Assembly (NCBI GenBank): GCA_963750295.1
Contig: CAVVPY010000001.1
Location: forward strand, 2,232,001 to 2,296,000
Reading direction: 5' to 3'
From: CAVVPY01 sp963750295
Lineage (GTDB): Bacteria; Actinomycetota; Actinomycetes; Mycobacteriales; Jatrophihabitantaceae
DNA: 64,000 nt
Positions within the stretch are counted from its first letter, which is position 1, and each line of letters begins with the position of its first letter. Of this stretch, positions 52,008-60,336 are shown one piece after another. The notes under the pieces are model-generated. The model made no database searches and was not told where the DNA came from. It saw only the letters and a list, made by a program, of their open reading frames with translations. A program made the translations under genes and the position numbers.

Positions 52008-53350
52008 TCGAGCTGCTCCGGCGGGTTGCCGCTCCTGATCCGAGCCGTACCTCCATCCTCACCGACGACGCCGCGGTCAGCTATGGCGAGTTGCTGCAGC
52101 GCAGCGAGGCCGTCGCCGGCTGGTTGCGTGCGCACTCGACCTCGCGTCTCGGCGTCCTCGGCTACGACGCCGCCGACGTCGTCGCCCTGCTCGCGGGATC
52201 CTCGATCGTCGGAGCCGAGGTCTGCCAGTACGCGCCGACAGATGTCGCCGCGGAGGTGGTGGCCACGGCCGAGCAATTCGACCACGACGTCATCGTCATC
52301 GGGACCGACCTCGTCCTGGCGGATGTGCGAGCGGTACCCGCCGGCGCGGTCCAAGCAGCCGACCCGCTGGACGCGGCGGACCTGCCCGCCGCACGTCCGC
52401 TGCTCGTGCTCACGACAGGTACGACCGGTGTCCCCCGCGGCGTCCGGCACGACTGGTCACGGATCATCCGCGGAACGACGCGGATCGCACCCGCACCCGG
52501 CCAGCGCTGGCTGCTCGCCTACGGATTGCACCAGTTCGCTGGCCTACAGATCCTGGTGCACGTCCTGGCCGCAGGAGCAACGCTGGTCGCCCCTGCGCCG
52601 CGACGACCACGCGAAGGGCTGGCGGCGATGCGGGCACACGGGGTGACGCACGCCAGCGCCACGCCGACCTACTGGCGTTTCCTTCTCGCCGAACTGCGAT
52701 CCGACGGCGGCCCGGTGCCCGACCTGCAGCAGATAACCCTTGGTGGCGAGGCGATTCCCGGACCGCTGCTGCCCGAACTGCGCGCAACCTTCCCGAACGC
52801 ACGCATCTCGCAGGTGTACGCGGCGAGCGAGTTCGGCTCGAGCGGGTCGATGCGAGACGGGCGCAGCGGGTTGTCGACCGAGGTGCTGCGCCGCGGTGAG
52901 GACGCCGACATCGCGATGAAGATCGTTGACGGCGAACTCTGGGTGCGCTCGCGGACCGGGATGCTTGGTTACTACGGTGAGCCGCCGATCGATCCGGACG
53001 CGTGGCGCGCGACTGGTGACCTCGTCGAGGTGGTCGACGATCGCATCTACTTCCGCGGTCGCAGCACCGAGATCATCAACGTGGGCGGGGTGAAGGTGCA
53101 TCCCCTGCCGATCGAGGAGCGCATCTTCGCCGTCGCCGGTGTCGAGCTCGCGCGCGTGTACGGCAGGCCCAATCCGATGACCGGCGCCATCGTCGCCGTC
53201 GACGTCGTGGCGACACCCGGCGCCGTCACGGACGACGTCGAGGACGCGATCCGGCTCGCCTGTGACGACCTGCCCGCTGCGGCGCGCCCGCGAAGGATCA
53301 AGTTCGTCGAAGCGATCGAACTGGCCGGCAACAAGATCGTCAGGAGATAG
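52004..53350 (+). CDS. AMP-dependent acyl-ACP/acyl-CoA ligase
   Basis: 448 residues from TTG 52004 (TTGA overlap with the acp stop). ANL-superfamily motifs: LTTGTTGVPRGVRH (P-loop), YAASEFGSSGS (A5), ATGDLVEV (A7), RSTEIINVGGVKVHP (A8) and the catalytic Lys of NKIVRR at the end. It is shorter at the N-terminus than usual (about 500-550). With the carrier gene directly upstream, it probably adenylates a carboxylic acid and loads it on that ACP. Confidence 0.88.
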   Translation: MIELLRRVAAPDPSRTSILTDDAAVSYGELLQRSEAVAGWLRAHSTSRLGVLGYDAADVVALLAGSSIVGAEVCQYAPTDVAAEVVATAEQFDHDVIVIGTDLVLADVRAVPAGAVQAADPLDAADLPAARPLLVLTTGTTGVPRGVRHDWSRIIRGTTRIAPAPGQRWLLAYGLHQFAGLQILVHVLAAGATLVAPAPRRPREGLAAMRAHGVTHASATPTYWRFLLAELRSDGGPVPDLQQITLGGEAIPGPLLPELRATFPNARISQVYAASEFGSSGSMRDGRSGLSTEVLRRGEDADIAMKIVDGELWVRSRTGMLGYYGEPPIDPDAWRATGDLVEVVDDRIYFRGRSTEIINVGGVKVHPLPIEERIFAVAGVELARVYGRPNPMTGAIVAVDVVATPGAVTDDVEDAIRLACDDLPAAARPRRIKFVEAIELAGNKIVRR

Positions 53351-53352
53351 TC

Positions 53353-54084
53353 GTGACTCGAGTCGTTGTGGTGACCGGCGGCAGCCGTGGTCTGGGCGCC
53401 GGGATCGTGCGCGCGTATCTGGCCAACGGCGACGCCGTGGCGACCTGCGCTCGTACTGCGACGCCCGAGACGGACGCGTGGGCGGCCGACGCGGCGCTCA
53501 CCGACCGGTTCCTGTTCGGCACCGCGGACCTGTCCAAGGCTGCGGACGCCGAGACCTTCGTGAAGTCGGTGGTGGCGAAGTGGGGGCACATCGACGTCCT
53601 GATCAACAACGCCGGTGTCGCCCGCGACGGCATCCTCGGCCTGTACTCCGACGAGGACGTCGACACCGTCATCGATCTCAATCTCAAGGGCACGATCTAC
53701 GTCACCCGGCTGGTCAGCCGGCGGATGCTGGCTCGCGGCGCCGGTTCGATCGTGAACATCTCCTCGATCGTCGGCCGGTCCGGGTACCGCGGGCTGGCGG
53801 TCTACAGCGCCACCAAGGCGGCGCTGGACGGCTTCACCAGGGCGATGGCACGCGAACTGGGGTCGCGGGGCATCACCGTCAACGGCATCGCCCCGGGCTA
53901 TTTGCGCACCGAGATGAGTCACGGCCTGGACGAGGAACAACTCGCCCAGATCGTTCGGCGCACACCGGCCGGCCGACTCGGTGACGCTGCCGACATCGCG
54001 CGAGCGGCGCTGTTCCTCACCGACGCCGCGAACGGCTATCTGACCGGACAGGTGCTCGTCGTCGACGGCGGGCTGACCTGCTGA
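53353..54084 (+). CDS. Short-chain dehydrogenase, FabG-like 3-oxoacyl-ACP reductase
   Basis: 243 residues, starting 2 bp after the ligase stop. Rossmann motif TGGSRGLG at 8-15, NNAG near 89, catalytic Ser/Tyr/Lys in NISSIVGRSGYRGLAVYSATKAAL, and C-terminal LTGQVLVVDGG, all as in FabG. Predicted NADPH-dependent reduction of a 3-oxo group on the carrier-bound acyl chain. Last gene of the cluster; a hairpin terminator follows at 54157. Confidence 0.9.
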   Translation: MTRVVVVTGGSRGLGAGIVRAYLANGDAVATCARTATPETDAWAADAALTDRFLFGTADLSKAADAETFVKSVVAKWGHIDVLINNAGVARDGILGLYSDEDVDTVIDLNLKGTIYVTRLVSRRMLARGAGSIVNISSIVGRSGYRGLAVYSATKAALDGFTRAMARELGSRGITVNGIAPGYLRTEMSHGLDEEQLAQIVRRTPAGRLGDAADIARAALFLTDAANGYLTGQVLVVDGGLTC

Positions 54085-54156
54085 GCGCGTCCGGCCGGTT
54101 GAGGGCGAGAAGAACCGGCAGGACGCATCGTCGAACGTGGCGGCCGCCGTTCCCGG

Positions 54157-54180
54157 CGCCGGCACGTCCGGCGTTCGTTT
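54157..54180 (+). terminator. Rho-independent-like terminator after the ACP cluster
   Basis: CGCCGG (54157-54162), loop CACGT, CCGGCG (54168-54173), followed by TTCGTTT. Located 73 bp after the FabG-like gene. Confidence 0.55.
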
Positions 54181-54209
54181 CGGCTTGATCGGCCTGAGAT
54201 TCTGACGGC

Positions 54210-54728
54210 ATGAGCGAATACTCCATGCCGGCAGACGCAGCGCGCGCGCTGGTGGGCGCTCTGCACGCTCACGGTCTGGCCGCCTGCATCTGCGGCGGTT
54301 GGGCCGTCGACGCACTCGTGGGCGAGCAGACACGGCCGCACGCGGATCTCGACCTCTGGGTCGATGCCGCCGACACGCACGGCCTGTTCATCGCCCTCGC
54401 CGACCAGGGGATCGATCGGATCTACCCGTGGCCCGGGGATCGGCCGTGGAACTTCGTGATGCATGACGGGCGCAGCAGGCGCGTGGATCTGCACCTGTAC
54501 GAACGCCTCGACGATCACCGCCTGCACTACGGCAGCGTCGTCGCGCCGTTCCTCTTCGACGACCGCGACGTTTCCGGGCGCGGCGAGATCGCCGGCCTTC
54601 CGGTGCTTTGCGAGGCACCGGAGTTCGCCTTGGCCAACCGCACCGGATATGAGCTGCGTGACACCGACCGACACGATGTCGCCGTCCTGTGCCACCACTT
54701 CGGTCTGCCACGGCCCGCCAACGAGTGA
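54210..54728 (+). CDS. Nucleotidyltransferase-fold protein (aminoglycoside adenylyltransferase-like)
   Basis: 172 residues. N-terminal segment CICGGWAVDALVGEQTRPHADLDLWV contains the nucleotidyltransferase GG and DLD catalytic pattern (Asp-x-Asp) as in ANT(2'')/LinB-type enzymes; RVDLHLYE supplies the third Asp. Short compared with classical resistance enzymes and widely found as chromosomal genes of unknown substrate, so no resistance should be inferred. Confidence 0.8.
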   Translation: MSEYSMPADAARALVGALHAHGLAACICGGWAVDALVGEQTRPHADLDLWVDAADTHGLFIALADQGIDRIYPWPGDRPWNFVMHDGRSRRVDLHLYERLDDHRLHYGSVVAPFLFDDRDVSGRGEIAGLPVLCEAPEFALANRTGYELRDTDRHDVAVLCHHFGLPRPANE

Positions 54729-54895
54729 CAGACCCCGAGGCGGTCGATCAGTCGATCGCGTACCCGGTGGCCGCCCGTCATTGACGGGCCGTTGAGCGTG
54801 GTACCACTCGGCGGGCGTGAGTGGTGCCACTGTCGACATGGGTCCGAGCCTGCCGACAATATGGAGGTCTGGTTGGCCGACGGAGCGAGGATGCT

Positions 54896-55447
54896 ATGCG
54901 CAATCGGCTGGGTGCAATCGTCGGCATTCTTGTGTTAATGACGTCAACAGCATGCGGGAGTGGATCCGGGGGTGTCGCATCGGGCAGGAGTTCGGCACCA
55001 TCCGGCAACGGGACACCGAAATCGAGCCTCCTCTCCTCGGACGCACCGTTGATCCCATCCGAACTGGTCGGCACCTATCACTTCACGCTGGCCGCCGCGG
55101 ATGTGCCAAAGGACGCCGTGCCCGCGCTCAGGAACGGTCTCGGCGGGTGGACGATCACGATCGCGCAGACCGGCGGCACCAATGCGGGCCCATCGTTCAC
55201 CATCTCCAACGATCAGTACGGCGTGCTCGAGGACCCTGATTTCACCGTCGAGAACGACCGCATCCTGCTTCATCACGAGGAATGCGAAAACCCCGACCCG
55301 AAGGGTCCGCCGTACACGTTTGTCGAGAGCTCCTACCGTTGGCAGGTCGACGGGGCGACGCTCACGTTCGCCGATCCGGCCGGAACGTGCCCGGACAAAG
55401 TCGTCGAGACCCTGCTGACCACCAGACCGTTGACCCGCCGCGGCTGA
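54896..55447 (+). CDS. Putative lipoprotein, beta-rich extracytoplasmic domain
   Basis: 183 residues from ATG 54896 with GAGG upstream; signal peptide of 19 residues and lipobox STAC (Cys20). A Ser/Gly spacer to about residue 40, then a lipocalin-like beta-rich domain (LVGTYHFTLAAADVP, GGWTITIAQTGGTNAGPSFT, YRWQVDGATLTFADPAGTC). No close family is recognised. It is the last clearly chromosomal-type gene before the island. Confidence 0.7.
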   Translation: MRNRLGAIVGILVLMTSTACGSGSGGVASGRSSAPSGNGTPKSSLLSSDAPLIPSELVGTYHFTLAAADVPKDAVPALRNGLGGWTITIAQTGGTNAGPSFTISNDQYGVLEDPDFTVENDRILLHHEECENPDPKGPPYTFVESSYRWQVDGATLTFADPAGTCPDKVVETLLTTRPLTRRG

Positions 55448-55461
55448 GCCGCCCGCCCCGG

Positions 55462-55848
55462 TTACGTGTGTCGGTGAAGCGGGTGGGCGGGCATCGGGCC
55501 GTGCGCGGGTGTGGCGGTGGCGGGGAGTTGGCTGGCCGGGATCAGGTAGCCGGCGAAGAAGACCGCAAAGTAGCCAGGTGTTGAGTTCACGCCGATCGAC
55601 GGCATGGGCGGGCCGGTGGGGGAACTGTGTTGCTCGGTCGCGTAGGCCTCCCTCGTCTCCTCGACGTCGTACAAGTCAGAGCAGTTTGCGTCCCTCAAGT
55701 GGCCCACTTCGCCGCTTCCGGCGGTTCCGGTGCCCAGGTCGTAGGTCACGGAGGTGACGACGGCCTTGCCGGCGGGCGGCGTGTAGACCGCGGTGCACCC
55801 GCCACTGGAGCTGCCGAACCCGTGCTGGCGCCCGCAATCCGCAGACAT
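55462..55848 (-). CDS. Hypothetical protein, possibly 5'-truncated
   Basis: 128 residues if started at ATG 55848. The region CTAVYTPPAGKAVVTSVTYD and FAVFFAGYLIPASQLP looks like the C-terminal two thirds of a small secreted protein, but the expected signal peptide is missing and the preceding 26 residues look random. It may be a remnant whose 5' end was lost when the adjacent island inserted (left repeat at 55931). Convergent with the lipoprotein gene, 14 bp between stops. Confidence 0.4.
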   Translation of the reverse strand: MSADCGRQHGFGSSSGGCTAVYTPPAGKAVVTSVTYDLGTGTAGSGEVGHLRDANCSDLYDVEETREAYATEQHSSPTGPPMPSIGVNSTPGYFAVFFAGYLIPASQLPATATPAHGPMPAHPLHRHT

Positions 55849-55930
55849 GATCACCCGTCTGACGCAGATATTGAGCAAAGCGCGGCCGGGCCCTCGAGCA
55901 CCCGCCGCGTCGAGCTCAGCACTCACTCAC

Positions 55931-55946
55931 ACGTTGAAGCGGAACT
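55931..55946. repeat. Left attachment-site repeat (attL-like)
   Basis: ACGTTGAAGCGGAACT, identical to 61289-61304. Read on the minus strand it gives TTC CGC TTC AAC GTG TGA, the same C-terminal FRFNV-stop as ychF, consistent with an att core that restores the target gene end. Confidence 0.7.
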
Positions 55947-56187
55947 TAGACGGCGCCTTTTGGCACGGAGTCCTGATGCAGAAATCCCCGTGTTTCCTGG
56001 GCTAGCTGCGTTTGGTAGCGACGATTGCAACCAGCCTGTCTCGGATATTTTGCGGACTAGCTGCGGACTGAGCAAGATCAAATAGAGATCAAGATCTCTA
56101 GAGCTTGCGCTCGACCGGCACCGACCAGTTGGGCAGCTACCAGCTACGGCGTCACAACTCTGGCTTGCGTCGCGGGAGTCCGCCCGG
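55947..56187. other. Gene-free left end of the island with a possible integrase-tail remnant
   Basis: No complete gene is seen. The plus-strand end DILRTSCGLSKIK-stop (to 56085) resembles the tail of the resident integrase (DFLRTRTPK-stop); the shared TTTTGCGGACTAG is at 56048-56060 and 61220-61232. AGAGATCAAGATCTCT near 56084-56099 is a small palindromic stem. This may be the leftover of an earlier or related insertion. Confidence 0.4.
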
Positions 56188-57249
56188 TCAGCCCCACTGG
56201 CGATGTGCGCGGAAGATGTAGGAGTAGGCGGAGCCAGCCTTTCGGGTCGGAGCGATCCGGAGCGCAGCGCCAAGCGCGGCCAGCCCTGCCGGTAGAGGAT
56301 TGCCCGCGGCGAGACTCCACGCGGCGCCGGTCAGTCCAAGCCCGAAGCCGCCCGCGTCGGGCGGCCTCTTGAACGCAGCGAGCGTGAGCTTCCTCAGACT
56401 TCTCGCCTGCTCGACGAGGTGCGCTTGCCGCTGTTGCAGCAAACGCCTCCTATCAGCCGGATCAGCGCCGGTGACGTCGGCGACGAACAGGCGAAGGTTC
56501 AGCATGTAGTCACGGTGTTCATCGCGGTGTCGGGTCCGAAAGTCAAGCACTTCGTCGAGCGGGACGGCGTCAAGATCGATGGACGCGGTCGCGAGATCGA
56601 ACGCCACGACGTCTTCACGCGAGGGCATCGGCGTCAGCTCAAGGAACCTGCGAATTACCTCGTCCATCCCTCTGCCGTTTGTTGTCGGCTGGAGATCCAG
56701 GCCTTGCCTCTGACCGGCCTCCCGTGCCTCCTGGGCAAGCAGGAGGAGGTAGACCTGTCTTACGTCGCGCCGAAGCGGGATCGACAGTCCATCCTCCGTG
56801 TCGCGGGCGAGGCCTCGCGCTTTCAGTTCGTCGTGGATCATGTCGAACACACCGCGATCGCGAGACCCCATACGTGACTGGGAAAGTTCGGCGAAGCCCA
56901 TGCGGCTCATCGACAAGGCGTCGAACGGCGCCGATTCCCCGGTGCCGTCGTCGAATGCGCCGCCAGTTATGAGTTCGACCATGCCCTCTGCGAGACGGCC
57001 GGCAAGTTGGTCGTCAACGAACCACTCAGGTTCGAGCACGGTCAGTAAGCCGAGGTCGGCCAGCGGTTCGGCGAGCGAAGGGTCAGCTGCCAACTCCCTT
57101 CCGGTCATGTAGTTCGGCAGGAGAATCGCCACGCCGTCGAAAAACAGCAACAGTGACTTGATCCACGAACTTTCGTGTGTCAGCCAGTAGGGCTCCGGAT
57201 AGTAGTACGCGAGCTCGGGCCGCACTGGAAGGTCGTCGTTGATCGTCAT
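56188..57249 (-). CDS. DUF6236-like protein
   Basis: 353 residues from ATG 57249, SD GGAGGAG 9 nt upstream. The start YYYPEPYWLTHESSWIKSLLLFFDGVAILLP matches (in pieces) the opening of DUF6236 proteins, which are frequent on mobile DNA and whose function is unknown. Mostly helical with an acidic middle; a hydrophobic Gly/Ala-rich segment near 305-335 (GFGLGLTGAAWSLAAGNPLP) may insert in a membrane. As island cargo next to AbiE it is a plausible defence-related gene, by association only. Confidence 0.6.
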   Translation of the reverse strand: MTINDDLPVRPELAYYYPEPYWLTHESSWIKSLLLFFDGVAILLPNYMTGRELAADPSLAEPLADLGLLTVLEPEWFVDDQLAGRLAEGMVELITGGAFDDGTGESAPFDALSMSRMGFAELSQSRMGSRDRGVFDMIHDELKARGLARDTEDGLSIPLRRDVRQVYLLLLAQEAREAGQRQGLDLQPTTNGRGMDEVIRRFLELTPMPSREDVVAFDLATASIDLDAVPLDEVLDFRTRHRDEHRDYMLNLRLFVADVTGADPADRRRLLQQRQAHLVEQARSLRKLTLAAFKRPPDAGGFGLGLTGAAWSLAAGNPLPAGLAALGAALRIAPTRKAGSAYSYIFRAHRQWG

Positions 57250-57403
57250 GCGGGCAGTCTCCTCCGAAGCCTCACCGCCGGCAGCCAACGAACGGCACGC
57301 TGAGCGCGGAAATGCTCACGTGCGAACAGGAAAGGGGTCGCGATCCGCACCAACGCATTCAGGCGTGGCGTGGGCGGACGGCGGGCGGTCGACCGCAGGA
57401 ATC

Positions 57404-58365
57404 TCAGGCTTCAGCCTCCACGATCAGGCCAGCGTCGGACAGCGCTCGCCGCACTCGTTGGATGCGAAGATTCTCGACTTGATTCGCCTTCCATTCTCGG
57501 ATGCTCTTGCCGTGATACAGAATCACGCCGCCGGCCGCGGCGATGAGGACGGCGCAGACGCGCAGGTCCAATTGACCGCCGCGTTCATATGCTGGCTGAC
57601 GCCGGGGAAGAGCGAGAGCACACCGAACAGAGTGCTGCATACGAGGATCGCTGCAAGCACGCCCGTGACGATGGTGTCGAGATGCCGTACCCGACCGTCA
57701 ACGCGCCGCCGTATGGCGACCTCCTGCTGAGCGTTTCGGACCTCCAACGCTTCCATGCGCTGCTTGAGTGCCAGGTTCTCCTGCGCCGATTGGGCGAGTT
57801 CGAACGCGCTGGCGACTTGGGCGGACTCTGCAACTACCGCCCGCTCGATGGCGGCGTCGCGAGTGGCCTCGGCGGGCGCAGCAGCCGCGTCACGAGCGTG
57901 CGCTAGCGCCTTCAAGATCGTTGTCTCGTCGATACGGCGCGGGTCACCGAAGGTGGCATCCAGCACCGCGCGCTCGGCTTCGTGTGAGTAGCGGAGCAGT
58001 GCCACGTCTTCTTTCGTAACGCCGCCCTTCCTATCTAAGCGGTCTATCTCGTTGACGAACTTCGTCCATAAGGAAGCCGAGGGCGACAGGGCAGAGACGC
58101 AGTCCGCAATTACCTGCCGCCGTGGCAGATCGGGCGCTGTTGTCGGCTCTTTGACCCATACGAGAGCCGCGAGATCATGATCAAGCATGGCGACAGGCCA
58201 CTCGTGGCGCCCCGAGTTGAAGAACTCGCGGGATGCTCGAACGAGAGAACCGTTATTCGTCACCAGAACCGCGCCACAGGTCTCCAGGTAAGGGCCGCTC
58301 TCCCCTCTCCGAAGCCTGTGGATCGCGGTGAGGCTCTTCAGGTCACTCGTTTCGTTCTTTGTTGA
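57404..58365 (-). pseudogene. Broken membrane protein gene: 5'-truncated and frameshifted
   Basis: Coding-quality sequence begins directly after the AbiEii stop (58366), in the same frame and without a start codon: KNETSDLKSLTAIHRLRRGE then ETCGAVLVTNNGSLVRASRE. A GTG at 58263 is inside this conserved part. It continues as helical and coiled-coil sequence (AQSAQENLALKQRMEALEVR) and one membrane helix (IVTGVLAAILVCSTLFGVLS). Near 57560-57590 the frame changes: a second hydrophobic helix (LDLRVCAVLIAAAGGVILY) and basic tail to 57404 lie in another frame. The VLVTNNGSLVRAS part resembles the end of PIN-like domains, tentatively. The N-terminal part of the ancestral protein is lost. Confidence 0.6.
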
Positions 58366-59277
58366 TCACCGCGTGAGGTTATCGCTCGGCCACCGGTCGG
58401 AGGCTTCAGATTGGTCGATCCGTGCGACGAACAGCTGCACCCGGGCCGCCGCCTCTGCCGCCGTCTCCCCAAGGTCGAGGTGGTCGAGACCTTCCCGCGC
58501 TCGGTCGTAGATCGCGGGCCAGTGTGGCTTCGCTTGAATCATCGGTGGCCACGGATGCTCGGCGCGCGCTTCAAAAACAGCGACACACGCGACGCGCGTG
58601 TCTGCGAGATCCGAATCAGCAAGCAGTGCCTCGAGCAACTGCAGGTCGACGAGATCATGGGCGCGGTCGTTGGTCCGGGGCAGCGCCATCACCGCGGTGC
58701 ACGCGTGCAGCTTCTGCGCGATCTGCCACGGCACGGTCATGCACGGCACGGTCACCTCGACCGGCACGCCCACCAGGGCGAGCGCATGGGAGGAGACCGC
58801 GTCGAAGCTCTCCGTGTTGCCCGCCTCGACCATCGACACCTCGATCGGCACCGAAGCGAACGGCTGGCCGTGGTAGCTCAGCTTGGCGACGAACCGTCTC
58901 GGTTTGACTGGCAGCCCGGGGACCTCGATCTCCTCCGGCGGGGTGAAGACGGCGGTGAAGCCTTCCCAGCCGACCTCGCCCGCATCCGCGAGCAATTCGT
59001 GGACCTCTTCGACGTCGTGGCGGGCGACCGTGTCGAGGTCCTTCGACGTGCGCGAGTCACCGATCCCTCGACGTAATTCCAGCGACGATCCGCCCTTGAC
59101 CAGCAGTAGCGGCGCGCCCGCGGCATCGGTGAGCCGCGCGGCTAGCTGGGCGACAACCAGGACCGCGACGTGCTGCTGCAGTCGGCCGAAGACGAGTCCT
59201 TCGCGCTTGGCAGCCTGCACGAGCCGGTCACGCAATGAGCGCAGGTTCGACGGCGGTGAGGAGTACGGCGAAGTCAT
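58366..59277 (-). CDS. abiEii: AbiEii-type nucleotidyltransferase toxin
   Basis: 303 residues, usual length. NTase motifs: LVKGGSSLELRRG (Gly63-Ser64) and K79-D80-L-D82, then FVAKLSY and QKLHACTA with RAHDLVDL (motifs III-IV of AbiEii/MenT). Such toxins modify tRNA or other RNA with nucleotides and halt growth, aborting phage infection. ATGA overlap with abiEi upstream places it in a standard type IV-like toxin-antitoxin operon. M. tuberculosis MenT3-class proteins are relatives. Confidence 0.9.
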   Translation of the reverse strand: MTSPYSSPPSNLRSLRDRLVQAAKREGLVFGRLQQHVAVLVVAQLAARLTDAAGAPLLLVKGGSSLELRRGIGDSRTSKDLDTVARHDVEEVHELLADAGEVGWEGFTAVFTPPEEIEVPGLPVKPRRFVAKLSYHGQPFASVPIEVSMVEAGNTESFDAVSSHALALVGVPVEVTVPCMTVPWQIAQKLHACTAVMALPRTNDRAHDLVDLQLLEALLADSDLADTRVACVAVFEARAEHPWPPMIQAKPHWPAIYDRAREGLDHLDLGETAAEAAARVQLFVARIDQSEASDRWPSDNLTR

Positions 59278-59849
59278 GCCGACGCCCGCCCGGGACGCTG
59301 CGCACCCGCAGCGTCAAGCTCGTCGCGTAACTGTGCCGCGACCGTGCGCCGCAGCGTGCCGTCGCGCTCCGCCTGATCGATAGCCAGCCGCAGCTGGTAG
59401 GGATCCGTGCCGGTGGCCATGCAATCCCTGATCGTCCGGGCGACCGTCGTAACCGGCAACGAATCAACCTGAGTGACGTCCGAGGGCGCGAGGTCGCGGC
59501 GATGCGTCCGGTACATCTCGCCGCCGGCCGCCCGCGGGTGGTTCTCCCGCGGGACGGTCAGGTGGATCCGCGACGGATTCACGTCCGCCAGTCCGTGCAG
59601 TTGCAGGGCCGACTCGTGCGACACCACGCCGCGACCGAGTGACCACGCGACCGCAGAGGCCAGCTCGTCATGTTCGCCTCGCGGCAACAGCGGCACGCGG
59701 TAGACCCCACGCCCTGCGCGCTCAAGTCGTCCTCGTGCCGCCATCAGTCTCAGCTGGGTTGGATCGATGCCCAGATCGCGCGCATCGCGCGTTGTCACGT
59801 ACCCGTGCTGCTGGGCCGCACGCTCGACCAGCAGATCCCACACTCTCAT
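59274..59849 (-). CDS. abiEi: AbiEi-type antitoxin / autorepressor
   Basis: 191 residues from ATG 59849. N-terminal winged-helix domain (QQHGYVTTRDARDLGIDPTQ, LERAGRGVYRVPLLP) as in AbiEi_4, then the C-terminal domain (LGRGVVSHESALQLHGLADV, IHLTVPREN, TTVARTIRDCM). AbiEi proteins repress their own promoter by binding inverted repeats; one sits 10 bp upstream at 59859. A frame extended to 59891 would run through that operator and is rejected. Confidence 0.9.
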   Translation of the reverse strand: MRVWDLLVERAAQQHGYVTTRDARDLGIDPTQLRLMAARGRLERAGRGVYRVPLLPRGEHDELASAVAWSLGRGVVSHESALQLHGLADVNPSRIHLTVPRENHPRAAGGEMYRTHRRDLAPSDVTQVDSLPVTTVARTIRDCMATGTDPYQLRLAIDQAERDGTLRRTVAAQLRDELDAAGAQRPGRASA

Positions 59850-59858
59850 GTGCTGAAT

Positions 59859-59875
59859 CGTATCACGTAGATACG
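59859..59875. promoter_or_regulatory. Inverted repeat operator of the abiE operon
   Basis: CGTATC-ACGTA-GATACG, perfect 6-bp arms with 5-bp spacer, immediately upstream of abiEi. An overlapping ACGTA-GA-TACGT palindrome lies in the same place. Expected binding site for AbiEi. Confidence 0.65.
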
Positions 59876-59992
59876 TTTGCGCACATCCCAACTCGGATGT
59901 GAGTGCTTCGACTCAAGCAGGTGGCAGTACCCGCGCCTACCTTCCAGTCACCGTGATCGACCAACCAAAGTACGGCGAGCCGGAGGCCCACC

Positions 59993-60196
59993 ATGAACGA
60001 ACCAGACGACCTGTTGACCACCGCGGAGGTCGCGCTGATCCTGCGCGCCCCAGTCTCCACGGTGCGCTACTGGCGCTATCTCAACACCGGGCCGAAGTGC
60101 TTCAAGCTCGGGCGCCGAGTCGTCTACCGGCGGGCCGACGTCCACGCCTGGCTCGCCGAACAGGAAGCCGCTGGCCGCGGGCGGGCTGCCAGCTGA
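59993..60196 (+). CDS. Excisionase-like helix-turn-helix protein
   Basis: 67 residues from ATG 59993 with GGAGG at 59982-59986. MerR/Xis-type HTH_17: LLTTAEVALILRAPVSTVRY, WRYLNTGPKCFKLGRRVVYR, RADVHAWLAEQ. The usual partner of tyrosine integrases, acting as recombination directionality factor and/or repressor. 140 bp upstream of the integrase. Confidence 0.85.
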   Translation: MNEPDDLLTTAEVALILRAPVSTVRYWRYLNTGPKCFKLGRRVVYRRADVHAWLAEQEAAGRGRAAS

Positions 60197-60336
60197 TCAC
60201 GCTCCGCATAGTCGTAGGGGTGCCGCCGTGCTAGAAAATCTGCTAGATCGCCCGATTACACCCGCTCGCGTCACGATCCGTCCTGGCTTGCTCCTGGCCC
60301 GGGCGAGAAAATAAGGCGAGAGGAAGAGGGCATCAG

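Noticed and set aside
54210..54728. Aminoglycoside resistance gene
   Set aside because: Only the nucleotidyltransferase fold motifs are shared; length and context do not support a resistance call.
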